A DNA stretch of 64,000 nt from Palaemon carinicauda (Eukaryota; Arthropoda; Malacostraca; Decapoda; Palaemonidae), in contig NC_090739.1 of assembly GCF_036898095.1 (NCBI RefSeq), forward strand, positions 60,872,366-60,936,365. The letters are read 5' to 3'. A program made the translations under genes and the position numbers. The notes under the pieces were generated by a model. The model did not search any database. It had not been told where the DNA came from and saw only the letters and a program-made list of their open reading frames with translations. Of this stretch, positions 55,160 to 64,000 are shown piece after piece. Every line of letters begins with the position of its first letter. Position 1 is the stretch's first letter.

Positions 55160-56152
55160 GTAAATTTCAAGAAGAAGCAGTTCTTCAGGGGAGTGTGCTG
55201 AGTGTAACCCTCTTGGCACTAGCAATTAATGGGATATCCTCAGTCATTCCCTGGGATGTTCTCTCAACTTTATTTGTGGATGATCTCTCAATATCATTTG
55301 CTGGAGCTAGAATGGCAATGGTTGAGAGTAAAATACAACTCTTCATTGACAAAATTATCCAGTGGTCTGATATGAATAGATTTAAGTTCTCGACAAGTAA
55401 AACTACCATTGTCCATTTTTGTCGTACCCGGGGAGTACACCCAGACCCGGATATATACATTAAAGGTCAATGTATCCCATGTGTAAGTGAATCTAAATTT
55501 TTAGGTTTGATATTTGATTGTAGGCTTACGTGGGTATCTCACTTAAAAGCATTAAAAGCTAAAAGTCTTGAGGCTCTGAATCTTTTAAAAGTATTGTCCC
55601 ATACATCGTGGGCAGGTAGACCGCAATAGTATTTTAAAATTGTACAAGGCCTTGATTTTTTCCAAAATTAGTTATGGATGTGAAATATACTCTTCAGCCA
55701 CCCCAAGCCGATTAAAGGTGTTAGATTCAATATATCATGCTGGCATTAGATTGTCTACAGGAGCGTTCAGAACTTCGCCTATTACAAGTCTCCTTGTTGA
55801 TGCTGGAGAATTACCTCTAGACCTTTACCGAAAGTCTCCTATTGTTCGGTATTTGTTTAGGTTGCAAAGACTCCCTAACTCTTTAACCGTTCAGACTGCA
55901 AGCCTTGTAAGACACACATCATACTTTGAGTTGCACCCTAAATCTCCTCAGCCTTATGGCTTTCGGGTGAAACAATTATTAAAGAGTGTGAATATAATTA
56001 GAAGTAAGGTGCTTCCATTTAAGGTATCATCAACGCCTCCATGGAAATTGCCAGAGGTATCTTTTTGTAAATATTTTATTGGAGTTAAGAAGAATATGAC
56101 TGACTTAGAGTCCAGGTCTCTTTTTATGGAACATGCTGCAGAACATAGGTGA
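55160..56152 (+). pseudogene. LINE RT, right arm (fingers and first Asp box deleted)
   Basis: Begins after the 677-bp deletion at about 55155. 55195-55629 keeps LSTLFVDDLSISFAG; 55640-56152 keeps ISYGCEIYSSAT and the thumb part. Fingers and first catalytic Asp box are missing, so this copy could never be active even though its ORF1 end is longer than that of the left copy. Confidence 0.8.
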
Positions 56153-56612
56153 TCAACTTTTATATATACTGATGGCTCCAAATCTGATGCTGGCGTTGGA
56201 TTTGGAGTACATAGTAATGATTTTAATTGTACAGGTGCACTTCCTCTCAACAGCTTTTATATTTACTGCCGAACTATATGGCATACTAACCGCTATTGAG
56301 AAAATAGCGTTGGAGAAGGAGGGTAATTTTACCATTTTTAGTGATGCAAGGAGTGTCCTTCAAGCTTTAGAAGTTTTTAATTCTAGTAACCCTCTAGTTT
56401 TAAAGATTTTAGAATGGCTTTTTATTATTGGTCAGAGAGGTATAATGGTTCAATTTTGTTGGGTTCCAGCACATGTAGGAGCGTCTGGGAATGAGAAGGC
56501 AGATTTACTGGCGAAGAATGCGGCATCCAGGCTGGTACCAAGAAGTTATCCTATTCCCTTCAATGATTTCCTACCTAACATCAGGAAATTTTTTTGTAAT
56601 AGTTGGCAATAG
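56133..56612 (+). pseudogene. LINE RNase H, right arm
   Basis: Mirror of 48572-49051, with TAELYGILTAIEKIA, FSDARSVLQAL and CWVPAHVGASGNEKAD. The same frameshift separates the first Asp box. Confidence 0.85.
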
Positions 56613-56738
56613 CACTGGGATGGTCTAGAAGGCAATAAGATGAGAGAGGTAACAAATGTCATATCTCCTTGGAGATATAGCATGATGTCCTGAAAGTGGG
56701 AGACGTCTCTTTGTCATCTCCGCATTGGTCACACTCGG

Positions 56739-56987
56739 TTGACACACGAGTTTCTGCTGAAGGGCCAACACCAACCGTATTGCGATGACTGTTTAGTACC
56801 TTTAACAGTGAGGCATTTGTTGACCGAATGCCCCAATTATAATAATTTAAGAAATAGATATCTATTTGAGGCTCGAGGGGAGGATGGCAGGTTCATCCTG
56901 GCCAAGATCCTTGGACATGATGGGTTGTACAATGCTAGTGGCATTTTTAAATTGATATCAGAAGCAGGTCTTCTTAATGCTAGTTAA
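56739..56987 (+). pseudogene. LINE C-terminal segment, right arm
   Basis: Mirror of 48197-48445: PYCDDCLVPLTVRHLLTECP, ending ISEAGLLNAS before a stop at 56985-56987. Confidence 0.7.
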
Positions 56988-57080
56988 CTTTTATAACATA
57001 TTTACTTCTAGTGGCATTTTTAAATTTATATCAGAAGCAGGTCTTCTTAATGCTATTTAACTTTTATAGCATATTTACTT
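56935..57080 (+). repeat. 73-bp tandem duplication at the end of LINE ORF2
   Basis: CTAGTGGCATTTTTAAATT begins at 56935 and again at 57008, so a 73-bp unit covering the last codons, stop and start of the 3' UTR is present twice. The same duplication lies in the left arm, so it predates the palindrome. Confidence 0.85.
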
Positions 57081-57190
57081 CTTTGGTTTTAAGTGAATAT
57101 TGTTTTAATCTTTATTTATGATAAACGATATCGGTGTCAATGACCTTCGATGTCAGGATGCCAGAAAACTTGAAATCAATCAATCAATCA

Positions 57191-59105
57191 ACTCCCCTTC
57201 CTGAAAGTACAGGGTCGGTGGTCAATTACAATTCGGAAATTTCATATCAATATTTTGGAAGCTATGGCAGTGTTTCTGACTGTGAAGAAACTGAACCCAA
57301 AGAAAAAATCAGACTAAATTAGTCATCGAAAACAGAACGATAATCCACTGTGTCAACAGACAGGGCTCCAGGTCTCCTCAGATCAACCATGTGATTCTAG
57401 CCATTCTCACTTCAGAAAATTGGAGGAATTGGCATCTCTCAGCAGTTCACCTAGAAGGGGTTTGCAATGTGATAGCGGGTGCCCTGTCAAAATTAAAGCC
57501 TCTGGAAACATAATGATGTCTGGATGCAAAATCATCCTGTTTCCTTCTAGAACAAGTCCCTAAACTGTAAATTAATTTCTTTGCGACAAGCTTCAACAAG
57601 AAGCTTCCCGGGTATGTAGCACCAAACCTAGATCCAAAAGCAATAGGAACAGATGCAATGTTCCTGGATTGGAACCAGTGGTCTCACATATACCTATTTC
57701 CACCATTCAACCTCATAATGAAAGTCTTGAATAAGCTGTGGACTTTCAGGAGAACAGCAGCTCTAGTGGCTCCCAAGTGGCCCCGAACTATTGGTATCCT
57801 CTTGTCTTGGAACTCGTACCTCTCCATGCCCCTCTACCATCTCCAGTGCTGTCCCAGGATGTTCAACAGAAGACTGTCTTTGCTTCCTCTTGGATAACGA
57901 AAACCCTTCAGCTTATGAATTTCTCACCCTCGTAACTTAAAGAAAGTTCGCAGTTGCAAAGAAGAGAATTGACTTCATAGAAAAATACAAGTCTAATACC
58001 ACGAAACGACAGTATTTGTCTTCCTGGAAAAAAGTGGGTTGCCTTTGTGAAAAGTCATCAGCACTCTTCTATTTCTATGGACTTCTGTATTGCTCTCTTT
58101 ATTTCATTGCATGATCAAGGTCTGGCCTCTGGAACTATTGCCTCATATAAGTCGGCAATAACTATGTCCATTGCTTATGCTTTTAATATTGAACTCAATA
58201 GCGAGCTGTTCAATAAGATACCGAAGGCTTGTGCTAAATTGAAACCTAATGCTCCTCTCAAGGCTATTTAATGGTCATGGGACAAAGTCTTCCACGTTGC
58301 ATATTCGATAGATAACGCCATTACCTCTGTGAAGGATCTTACTCAAAAGGCAATCTTAAAGGTTGCTATGGGTTCTGGTGCTAGAGTCAGAGAGATTGTG
58401 GCACTTTTAAGGATGATGGCCACATCGAATTCTCGGAATTGGGGGAGGTAAATCTTTACCCAGATCCTGCATTCTTGGCTAAAAATGAACTTCCCACGCA
58501 ACGTTGGGGCCCTGGAAGATTGTTCCATTAAAGGAGGAGCCTTCTCTGTGCGCCTTGGAATTCCTTGAGGCCTACCTGTCAAATAGTCAAACCTTAAAAG
58601 GTGTTCAACTTTTTAAAGGGGAGACGACAGGATCTAATCCTTCTCTGAAACAACTAAGGTCCAAACCCACCTATTTCATCAGAATGGCTGACCCTGACAG
58701 TATGTCCTCGGGTCATGACCCTAGGAAAGTTGCCTCTTCCTAAACTTTTTCCAATCCATGGTCTTTGAAGGCTTACAGGCTTACACAGGATAGAAATCTT
58801 CAAGAGTGTTTTTCAAACATTACTCACGTCAGTTGGAAGAGATCAAACACTTTGTGTTGGCCGGTGGTAGTAGTTAAGTGTTGTGCATGGACTCTTTATG
58901 GACTGTATACTTGGGACTTCTCAATGTACATTGTGCAAGTGGAATAAAGTTCTTCTCTGTAATGTGTACTATTCTATAATTGTAAAGAGTTGAAGGTGAT
59001 ATTTTCCTCTCATGTTATGATTCCTATCATTTTGCTACTCTGTTACATAATTCTGTGGTTGAAAACTTCGTTTTTCTACACATATTTAATGTACATAATG
59101 TTGCG
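57191..59105 (+). mobile_element. DIRS B, right arm
   Basis: Mirror of 46079-47993. RNase H C-end, connector SHIYLFPPFNLIMKVLNKL (57658-57897), recombinase and a 3' UTR with GGAATAAAG near 58945. Interrupted at its left by the LINE tail. Confidence 0.78.
57950..58945 (+). pseudogene. DIRS B tyrosine recombinase, right arm
   Basis: IEKYKSNTTKRQYLSSWKK (N-terminal core-binding part), DFCIALFISLHDQGLASGTI (58047-58271), Arg box region near 58370 and DPDSMSSGHDPRKVASS (58504-58743): H-D-P-R, the expected HxxR. The left arm has His-Val there. Frameshifts between the parts make it inactive. Confidence 0.72.
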
Positions 59106-59412
59106 CCGATTATTTCCTAGAGTCATGATCTTATGGCATACTATCAGGGTTAGCCCTTTCGATGAAATAGGTGAGTTTACACCTCAGCTGTTTCAAAGAA
59201 AGATTAGATTCTGTTGTTTCCCCTTTAAAAAGTTGTCCACCCTTAAAGGCCCGCCTCTTTAACAGGTAGGTCTTAAGGCATTTCACGGGGCACACAGAAT
59301 GATCCTTCTTTAGTGGAACGATCTTCCAGGGCCCCCAACGTTTTGTGGAAAGTTAATTTTTCACCAAGAATGCAGGTACTGGGTAAAGATTTACCTTCCC
59401 CAATTACGAGAA

Positions 59413-59989
59413 TTACATGTGGTCATCATCCCTTGAAAGTGCCACAATCTCACTGACTCTAGCATCAGAAGCCATAGCAAGCAAAAAGATTGTCTTTTGT
59501 GTTAGATCCCTCAGAGAGGAGGTGACATTATCTATTGAGGAGGCGCAGTGCAAGACTTTATCCAACGGTGATGCAATAGCCTTGGGAGGGTCATTAGGTT
59601 TCAATATAGCACAAGCCTTCGGGATCTTATTGAACAGCTTGCTATTGAGTTCAATATTGAATGCATATGGAATGGGTCTAGTTAGTGCCGACTTACATGA
59701 GGCGATAGTTGTAGAGGCCAGACCCTGTTCATGGAATGAAATAAAGAAAGAAATACAAAAGTCTATAGTAATAGAAGCCTGATGACTATTAAAAAATTCA
59801 ACCCATTTTTTCCAGGAAGACAATTATTCGTTTCGTGGTATTGGACTTGTACTCTTCTATGAAGCCAATTCTCTCCTTTGTAACTCCAAACTTTCTTTGA
59901 GTCACTAGGGGGAGAAAATCATGAGCTGAAGGTTTATTGTTATCCAAGAGAAAGCGAAGAGTCTTCTGTTGAACATCCTGGGACAGCAC
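59413..59989 (-). pseudogene. DIRS A tyrosine recombinase, right arm
   Basis: Frame 59413-59823 has WKKWVEFFNSHQAS and LLAMASDARVSEIVAL; 59798-59989 holds the upstream EYKSNTTKR part in another frame. The same frameshift as the left arm. Confidence 0.78.
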
Positions 59990-60129
59990 AGGAGATGGCA
60001 GAGCGACCTGGAGAGGTTTGAGCTACAGAACAAGATGATACCAATTGTTAAGGGCCATGTGGGAGCCACTGTTCCCTTGAAAGTCTGCAATTTGTTCAGG
60101 ACTTTCATTAGGAGGTTAAATGGTTGATA

Positions 60130-60891
60130 TCAGTAAATGTGAGACCACTGGTTCCAATCTAGGGACATCACATCAGTTCCTGCCACTTCAGGATCAATGT
60201 TTGGTTCTACATACCGAAGAAGCCTCTTGTTGAATATTGACTTAGAGAGATCTATTTGCAGTTCTGGGACTTGCTCGAGGATGAAACAGAATGATTTTGC
60301 ATTCAGAGACCATTCCGTTTCCGGGTGCTTAGATCTTGATAGGACGTCCGCTTTCACATTGTAAACCCCTTCAAGGTGGACTGCTGAGAGATGCCAGTTC
60401 CTCCACTTTGCTAAAGTGAGAATGGCTAGAATCACATGGTTGATCTGAAGAGACCTGGAGCCCTGTCTGTAGACACAGTGGACTATCGTCCTGCTGTTGA
60501 TGACTATTTGATGTGTGATTTCGTCTTTAGATTCAGTCTCTTCAGAATCAGAAACACTGCTATAGCTTCCAGAATGTTGTTATGAAATTTCCAAAATGTG
60601 ACTGACCACCAACCCTGTATTTTCTCGGGAGGCAAATGTCCCCACCCTCAAACCTTGTTCCGAGGCATCCGTGGGAATTGTCACGATAGGAGGAGGATAC
60701 TGTAAAGGGACATGTGTCGACAAACTGTTGGTAGTAGACCACGGCTTGAGGCACTTCCACAATAAGACCGCGGTTTTGTGGTGAAGATCTCTCCAAGCAT
60801 TTAATACATCTCTTCTCCAGACTCTGTTGGCATCTTTGAGTCTTGCTTTTAAGATTGGGTCTGTTGTGGCAGCAAACTGCAGGGAACTCAC
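60130..60891 (-). pseudogene. DIRS A RNase H and connector, right arm
   Basis: 60580-60891 carries TIPTDASEQGLRVGTFAS; 60130-60435 carries ILTLAKWRNWHLSAVHLEGV and NVKADVLSRS. Differs from the left arm at several residues (Thr for Ile, Asp for Glu, His for Pro), so the arms have diverged slightly. Confidence 0.78.
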
Positions 60892-61339
60892 GACTCTCTC
60901 CTGTTGCCGTCTGGTGAGTACTCTTGAAAGCAGATTTTGCTGAACTGGAGACAGCCTGGACTTTTCAAGGTTGATTTGAAAGCCCTGAGACTGTAGGAAT
61001 TTAATGACTTTTTGATTTGTTTTGAAGACATTTCGACTTTGGTGCAGCCCAGACTAGTCAGTCGTTTAGGTATACCATCACCCGGAGGCCTCTGTTCCTT
61101 AATTGTTGGATGAAGGCCTCAACTAGCTTTGTGAAAATCCTTGAAGCTATACTGAGCCTGAAGGGCATAGCTCTGAATATGTAAGCCTTTCTTGGCAGTC
61201 TGAAACCATGGTAGGGGGAGAAGCGCCGACCTATCGGAAGATGCTAACGGTCATTTTCAAGATCTATGGAGATGGTGTAAGACCCCTGGGGTAGTAGGTT
61301 CTGTATTCGCAAGTTAGTTAGTATCTGGAACATGTCATT

Positions 61340-61538
61340 TGTTATATTATTAATGATTATTTAATAATTATGATGTTAATATTGTTGAGAACGCTGCCAA
61401 CAGCTACATGATTCCTAATGCCACCGCTAGATGTCGGTGTGTATTGTTAGTTGTGTGTCCCGCTATACCCAATAAAGCTGAGTTATAACTTGTGAGTTTC
61501 CATCATAAATATCTCCTCCGATAAAGGCCATCAAGACA
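61340..61538 (+). repeat. gypsy 2 5' LTR, right arm
   Basis: 199 bp, TGTTATATT to CATCAAGACA, with AATAAA (CCCAATAAAGC) near 61470 as probable polyadenylation signal. Confidence 0.9.
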
Positions 61539-61564
61539 TGGTGGCAGCTGGCGGGATTGAAAGC
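61539..61564 (+). promoter_or_regulatory. primer-binding site, gypsy 2 right arm
   Basis: TGGTGGCAGCTGGCGGG then ATTGAA, identical to the left-arm site. Confidence 0.7.
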
Positions 61565-61659
61565 GACACCTAGAACTCTCCAAGCAAGTATTATGCAGTA
61601 TAGGCCCTTTAGATATTGTGTTTAAGCCTAAAAATACTGAGCATCCCTAACCGGCAAAC

Positions 61660-62079
61660 ATGGCTTCATCGATGGAAGGTATTGCAGCCCCAGCAAAATT
61701 CACTACTAGCCTAGGGGCCGACAACGAACGTGAATGGAGGTCTTTTAAGCAATGGTTCGAGATTTATCTACTTGCTTCTGAAAAGGACAATAAACCTGAA
61801 GAGACTAAGGTGGCCCTACTTCTAAACATTGGAGGTGAAGAACTTCTACAGATATACAACTCTTTTGAATTTCCAGTCCCAGCAACCGGTAACCCTAATC
61901 CAGCCAATGTGTTGAAGGATGTTTTGGCGAAATTCGACGTCTATTTCTCTCCGCGCAAGAACGAACTCGTGGCAAGGTACAAGTTTCGAAGATGTATGCA
62001 GGAAACAAATGAAACATTGGAAACCTACGTTACTAGATTGCAGATTCTTGTGAAGGACTGCAACTATGGTAACCAATGA
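61660..62079 (+). CDS. gypsy 2 right arm: gag N-terminal part
   Basis: 139 codons, same protein as 43105-43524, with the same TGA (62077-62079). Confidence 0.88.
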   Translation: MASSMEGIAAPAKFTTSLGADNEREWRSFKQWFEIYLLASEKDNKPEETKVALLLNIGGEELLQIYNSFEFPVPATGNPNPANVLKDVLAKFDVYFSPRKNELVARYKFRRCMQETNETLETYVTRLQILVKDCNYGNQ

Positions 62080-64000
62080 GACAAGCAGCTGAGGGACCAA
62101 GTGGTGTTTGGATGTACTGAGGACAAGCTTCGTCAGAAATTATTTGAAGTCGAAGACCTTACCCTTGAGAAAACATTGGATTTGTGTGTGGCCTTTCAAG
62201 CAAGTAAAAGGCAGATGGACGTCATCAGGTCTACTCCTCGCCAGACCAATGACAGTGTGGCCAAAGTGAGAGAAAAGTCTAGAAGGGAGAAGACTACTGA
62301 TAGCAGACACAACGCAGACCATGATGGTAGGCCTAGGCATGAAAACAATGAAGGTAGGCCCAAGTCCAGTAAACCCAGTGTTCTTACGAGTAAGTTGCGC
62401 CCTTGCAAATTTTGTGGGGAAACACATGAATGGCGTAAGGAAAAGTGTCCAGCTCATGGTAAGAAATGTATAAAATGTGGTAATTATAATCATTATGCTG
62501 TTAAATGCAAAAGTAGGAAAATAAATTATGTATCAGGTAATGACAATGACTTTGATGTGAACAGTTCAGATGAATCTGAAAGTGAATATTTGCTTAGAGT
62601 GTGTAGTAAAAAGGATAAGCTAATTGAAGCTGATTTTGAAGTTAATGGTAAAGTAATCAAATTTCAAGTAGATTGTGTAGCTAGCGTAAATGTAATTCCT
62701 CAATATTTAATTCCCAATGTCAATTTAAAGCCTTGTGACACTACCCTAGAAGTGTGGACTTTAGACACAGTTAGGCCTAAGGGAAAATGCAGGTTAGTAA
62801 TTAGAAATTGCAAGAATAGGAAGAAATATAACATTGAATTTTTGGTTGTTGATTGTAAATACACTCCATTATTAAGTAAAAGAACATCAGAGCAAATGGG
62901 ACTTATTACAGTGAATTATGAAAATATTTCTGCAACTAAAGATGTACTTGATAAATATGACAATGTATTTAATAGTGATGTGGGTACATTCCAAAATGTG
63001 GTTAGACTAACCATTGACACAAATGCAGAACCAGTGGTGATTCCTAAATGCAGAGTCCCAATTAACCTTAAAAACAGAGTATGTAAGAAAATACATGAAA
63101 TGGAAAAACTAAAGATAATAGCTAAAGTTGACCAACCTACTGAGTGGGTGAGTCGGATGGTTGTAGCTGAAAAGAGAAATAAGGATTTAAGAATTTGTAT
63201 CGATCCACAAGCTTTAAACAAGGCGTTGAAAAAGGAACATCATCCTATCCCTGTAATTGATGATATTCTACCCCAACTGTCAAAGGCAAAGGTTTTTTCA
63301 TCTTTTGATTTGGCCAATGGGTATTGGCATTGTGTTCTTGATGAAGAATCTAGTGTTTTCACCACCTTTCAAACCCCTTTAGGTCGATACAGGTGGCTCA
63401 GACTGCCATTTGGTTTAAATGTTAGTGGTGAGATTTTCCAAAAACAGTTACTTTTGAATCTTGAGAATCTCGATGGTGTTGTATGTATTGCTGACGATGT
63501 TTTAATTTGTGGTGTAGGTGAAACGTATGAGGAAGCTGTTAAAGACCATGATAGTAAGCTAATCAGATTTTTGGAAAGGTGCCAGGCCAAGGGTATAAAA
63601 CTTAATAAGTCTAAGGCCGTATTAAGAAAATCTGAAATTGCTTTTTTAGGTCATAAAATTACAAGTAAAGGTCTCATGGCGGACCCTAAAAAGGTGGAAG
63701 CTATCCTGAATATGAAACCACCTACTGATGTAACTGGTGTTAAAGAGTTTACAGGTATGATTAATTACTTAAGTAAATTCCTTCCTAATTTATCTGAGGT
63801 GTTAGAACCAATAAGGAAATTAACTCACCAAAATACCGAATGGAATTGGACAGAAAAACAGGAAAAAGCTTTCATAGAGTCAAAAAGGCTAACCACTAAT
63901 GCCCCAATACTGCAGTACTATGACCCTAACTTAGACCTTGTCATACAGTGTGATGCTTCACAAAATGGGCTAGGTTCAGTATTGTTACAGTGTGGCAAAC
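62080..64000 (+). CDS. gypsy 2 right arm: gag C-end, protease, RT, RNase H start (partial at window end)
   Basis: An open frame to the window edge. CKFCGE(T/K)HEWRKEKC zinc knuckles, VDCVAS protease with lost active-site triad, RWLRLPFGLNVSGEIF and CIADDV RT boxes, and IQCDASQNGLGSVL at the very end. Residue differences from the left copy include Glu for Asp at PTEWVS and Phe for Leu at SSVFTTF. Confidence 0.88.

Larger units (their letters stand above)
52359..57190 (+). mobile_element. I-clade LINE, right-hand copy (5' complete or nearly so, RT deleted)
   Basis: ORF1 from 52421, ORF2 endonuclease 54057-55007, RT remnant, RNase H, tail (AATC)n at about 57173-57190. The first 1144 bp are not repeated in the left arm; the rest is the right arm of the palindrome. 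A 677-bp deletion lies between 55150 and 55160. Confidence 0.85.
59106..61339 (-). mobile_element. DIRS-like element A, right arm, cut by gypsy 2
   Basis: Mirror of 43845-46078, minus strand: recombinase (59413-59989), RNase H (60130-60891) and RT palm with SIDLK and the destroyed YLND box near 61060. It is interrupted at 61335-61339 by the target site TCATT (the complement of AATGA) of gypsy 2. The remainder of the element should lie beyond the window's right edge. Confidence 0.82.
53503..64000 (-). repeat. right arm of the giant palindrome (visible part)
   Basis: Reverse complement of 41184-52358 with scattered single-base differences and a 677-bp deletion. It carries, in mirror order, the LINE, DIRS B, DIRS A and gypsy 2, and continues past the window end. 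Confidence 0.93.
61340..64000 (+). mobile_element. gypsy 2, right-arm copy (runs off window)
   Basis: 5' LTR, PBS, gag and about two thirds of pol; the rest lies beyond 64000. Target site TCATT at 61335-61339. Confidence 0.93.

Noticed and set aside
41184..64000. Palindrome as a simple sequencing hairpin artefact
   Set aside because: A 1.1-kb unique spacer, a 677-bp indel and scattered substitutions between arms do not fit a missed-adapter read; an artefact from haplotype misassembly cannot be excluded without reads.
1..64000. Host protein-coding gene, tRNA, rRNA or miRNA
   Set aside because: No conserved cellular protein, tRNA cloverleaf or rRNA segment could be supported; all recognisable coding sequence belongs to transposable elements.

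Overview
The window holds no recognisable host gene. It is a block of heterochromatin-like eukaryotic DNA made of satellite and nested transposable elements. The mix of K02A2.6-like Ty3/gypsy elements, a DIRS-like tyrosine-recombinase retrotransposon, APE-type LINEs with microsatellite tails, hAT remnants and long ATT/ATC/TATG microsatellites resembles decapod crustacean genomes (shrimp, crab or crayfish). That assignment is inference; nothing here fixes the species.

Layout. (1) 1-15205: head-to-tail satellite of a 63-bp monomer, interrupted by two copies of one small Ty3/gypsy remnant (1375-2106, 11734-12808) and by a hAT element (2798-4403). Both gypsy copies sit at the same satellite position with the same target site, so a higher-order block was duplicated about 10.4-10.9 kb away. 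(2) 15270-18800: microsatellite, a decayed APE-type LINE, and more microsatellite. (3) 18995-23468: a terminal-inverted-repeat element, a 270-bp tandem duplication, and three partial copies of the 5' region of a DIRS-like element, two of them head to head. (4) 23469-33833: a composite gypsy array, LTR-internal-LTR-internal-LTR, flanked by one GGCGC target duplication. (5) 33839-46078: the rest of the DIRS-like element, also split by an unidentified 1-kb insertion and by a second gypsy element (39049-43844, target site AATGA). (6) About 41184-64000: a very large, nearly identical palindrome. The left arm ends at 52358, the right arm starts at 53503 and runs off the window. Both arms carry the second gypsy, the DIRS element, a diverged inverted DIRS copy and an I-clade LINE, in mirror order. 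The 1144-bp spacer is the ORF1 half of the right-hand LINE.

History read from the nesting. A DIRS-like element came first; two gypsy elements and a 1-kb insertion landed in it; the gypsy-2/DIRS/LINE block was then inverted and duplicated. Every coding element is broken by a stop, frameshift or deletion. Two copies of gypsy 1 are nearly complete and carry different lesions. Open reading frames in the satellite exist because the monomer is exactly 21 codons long; they do not look like genes.
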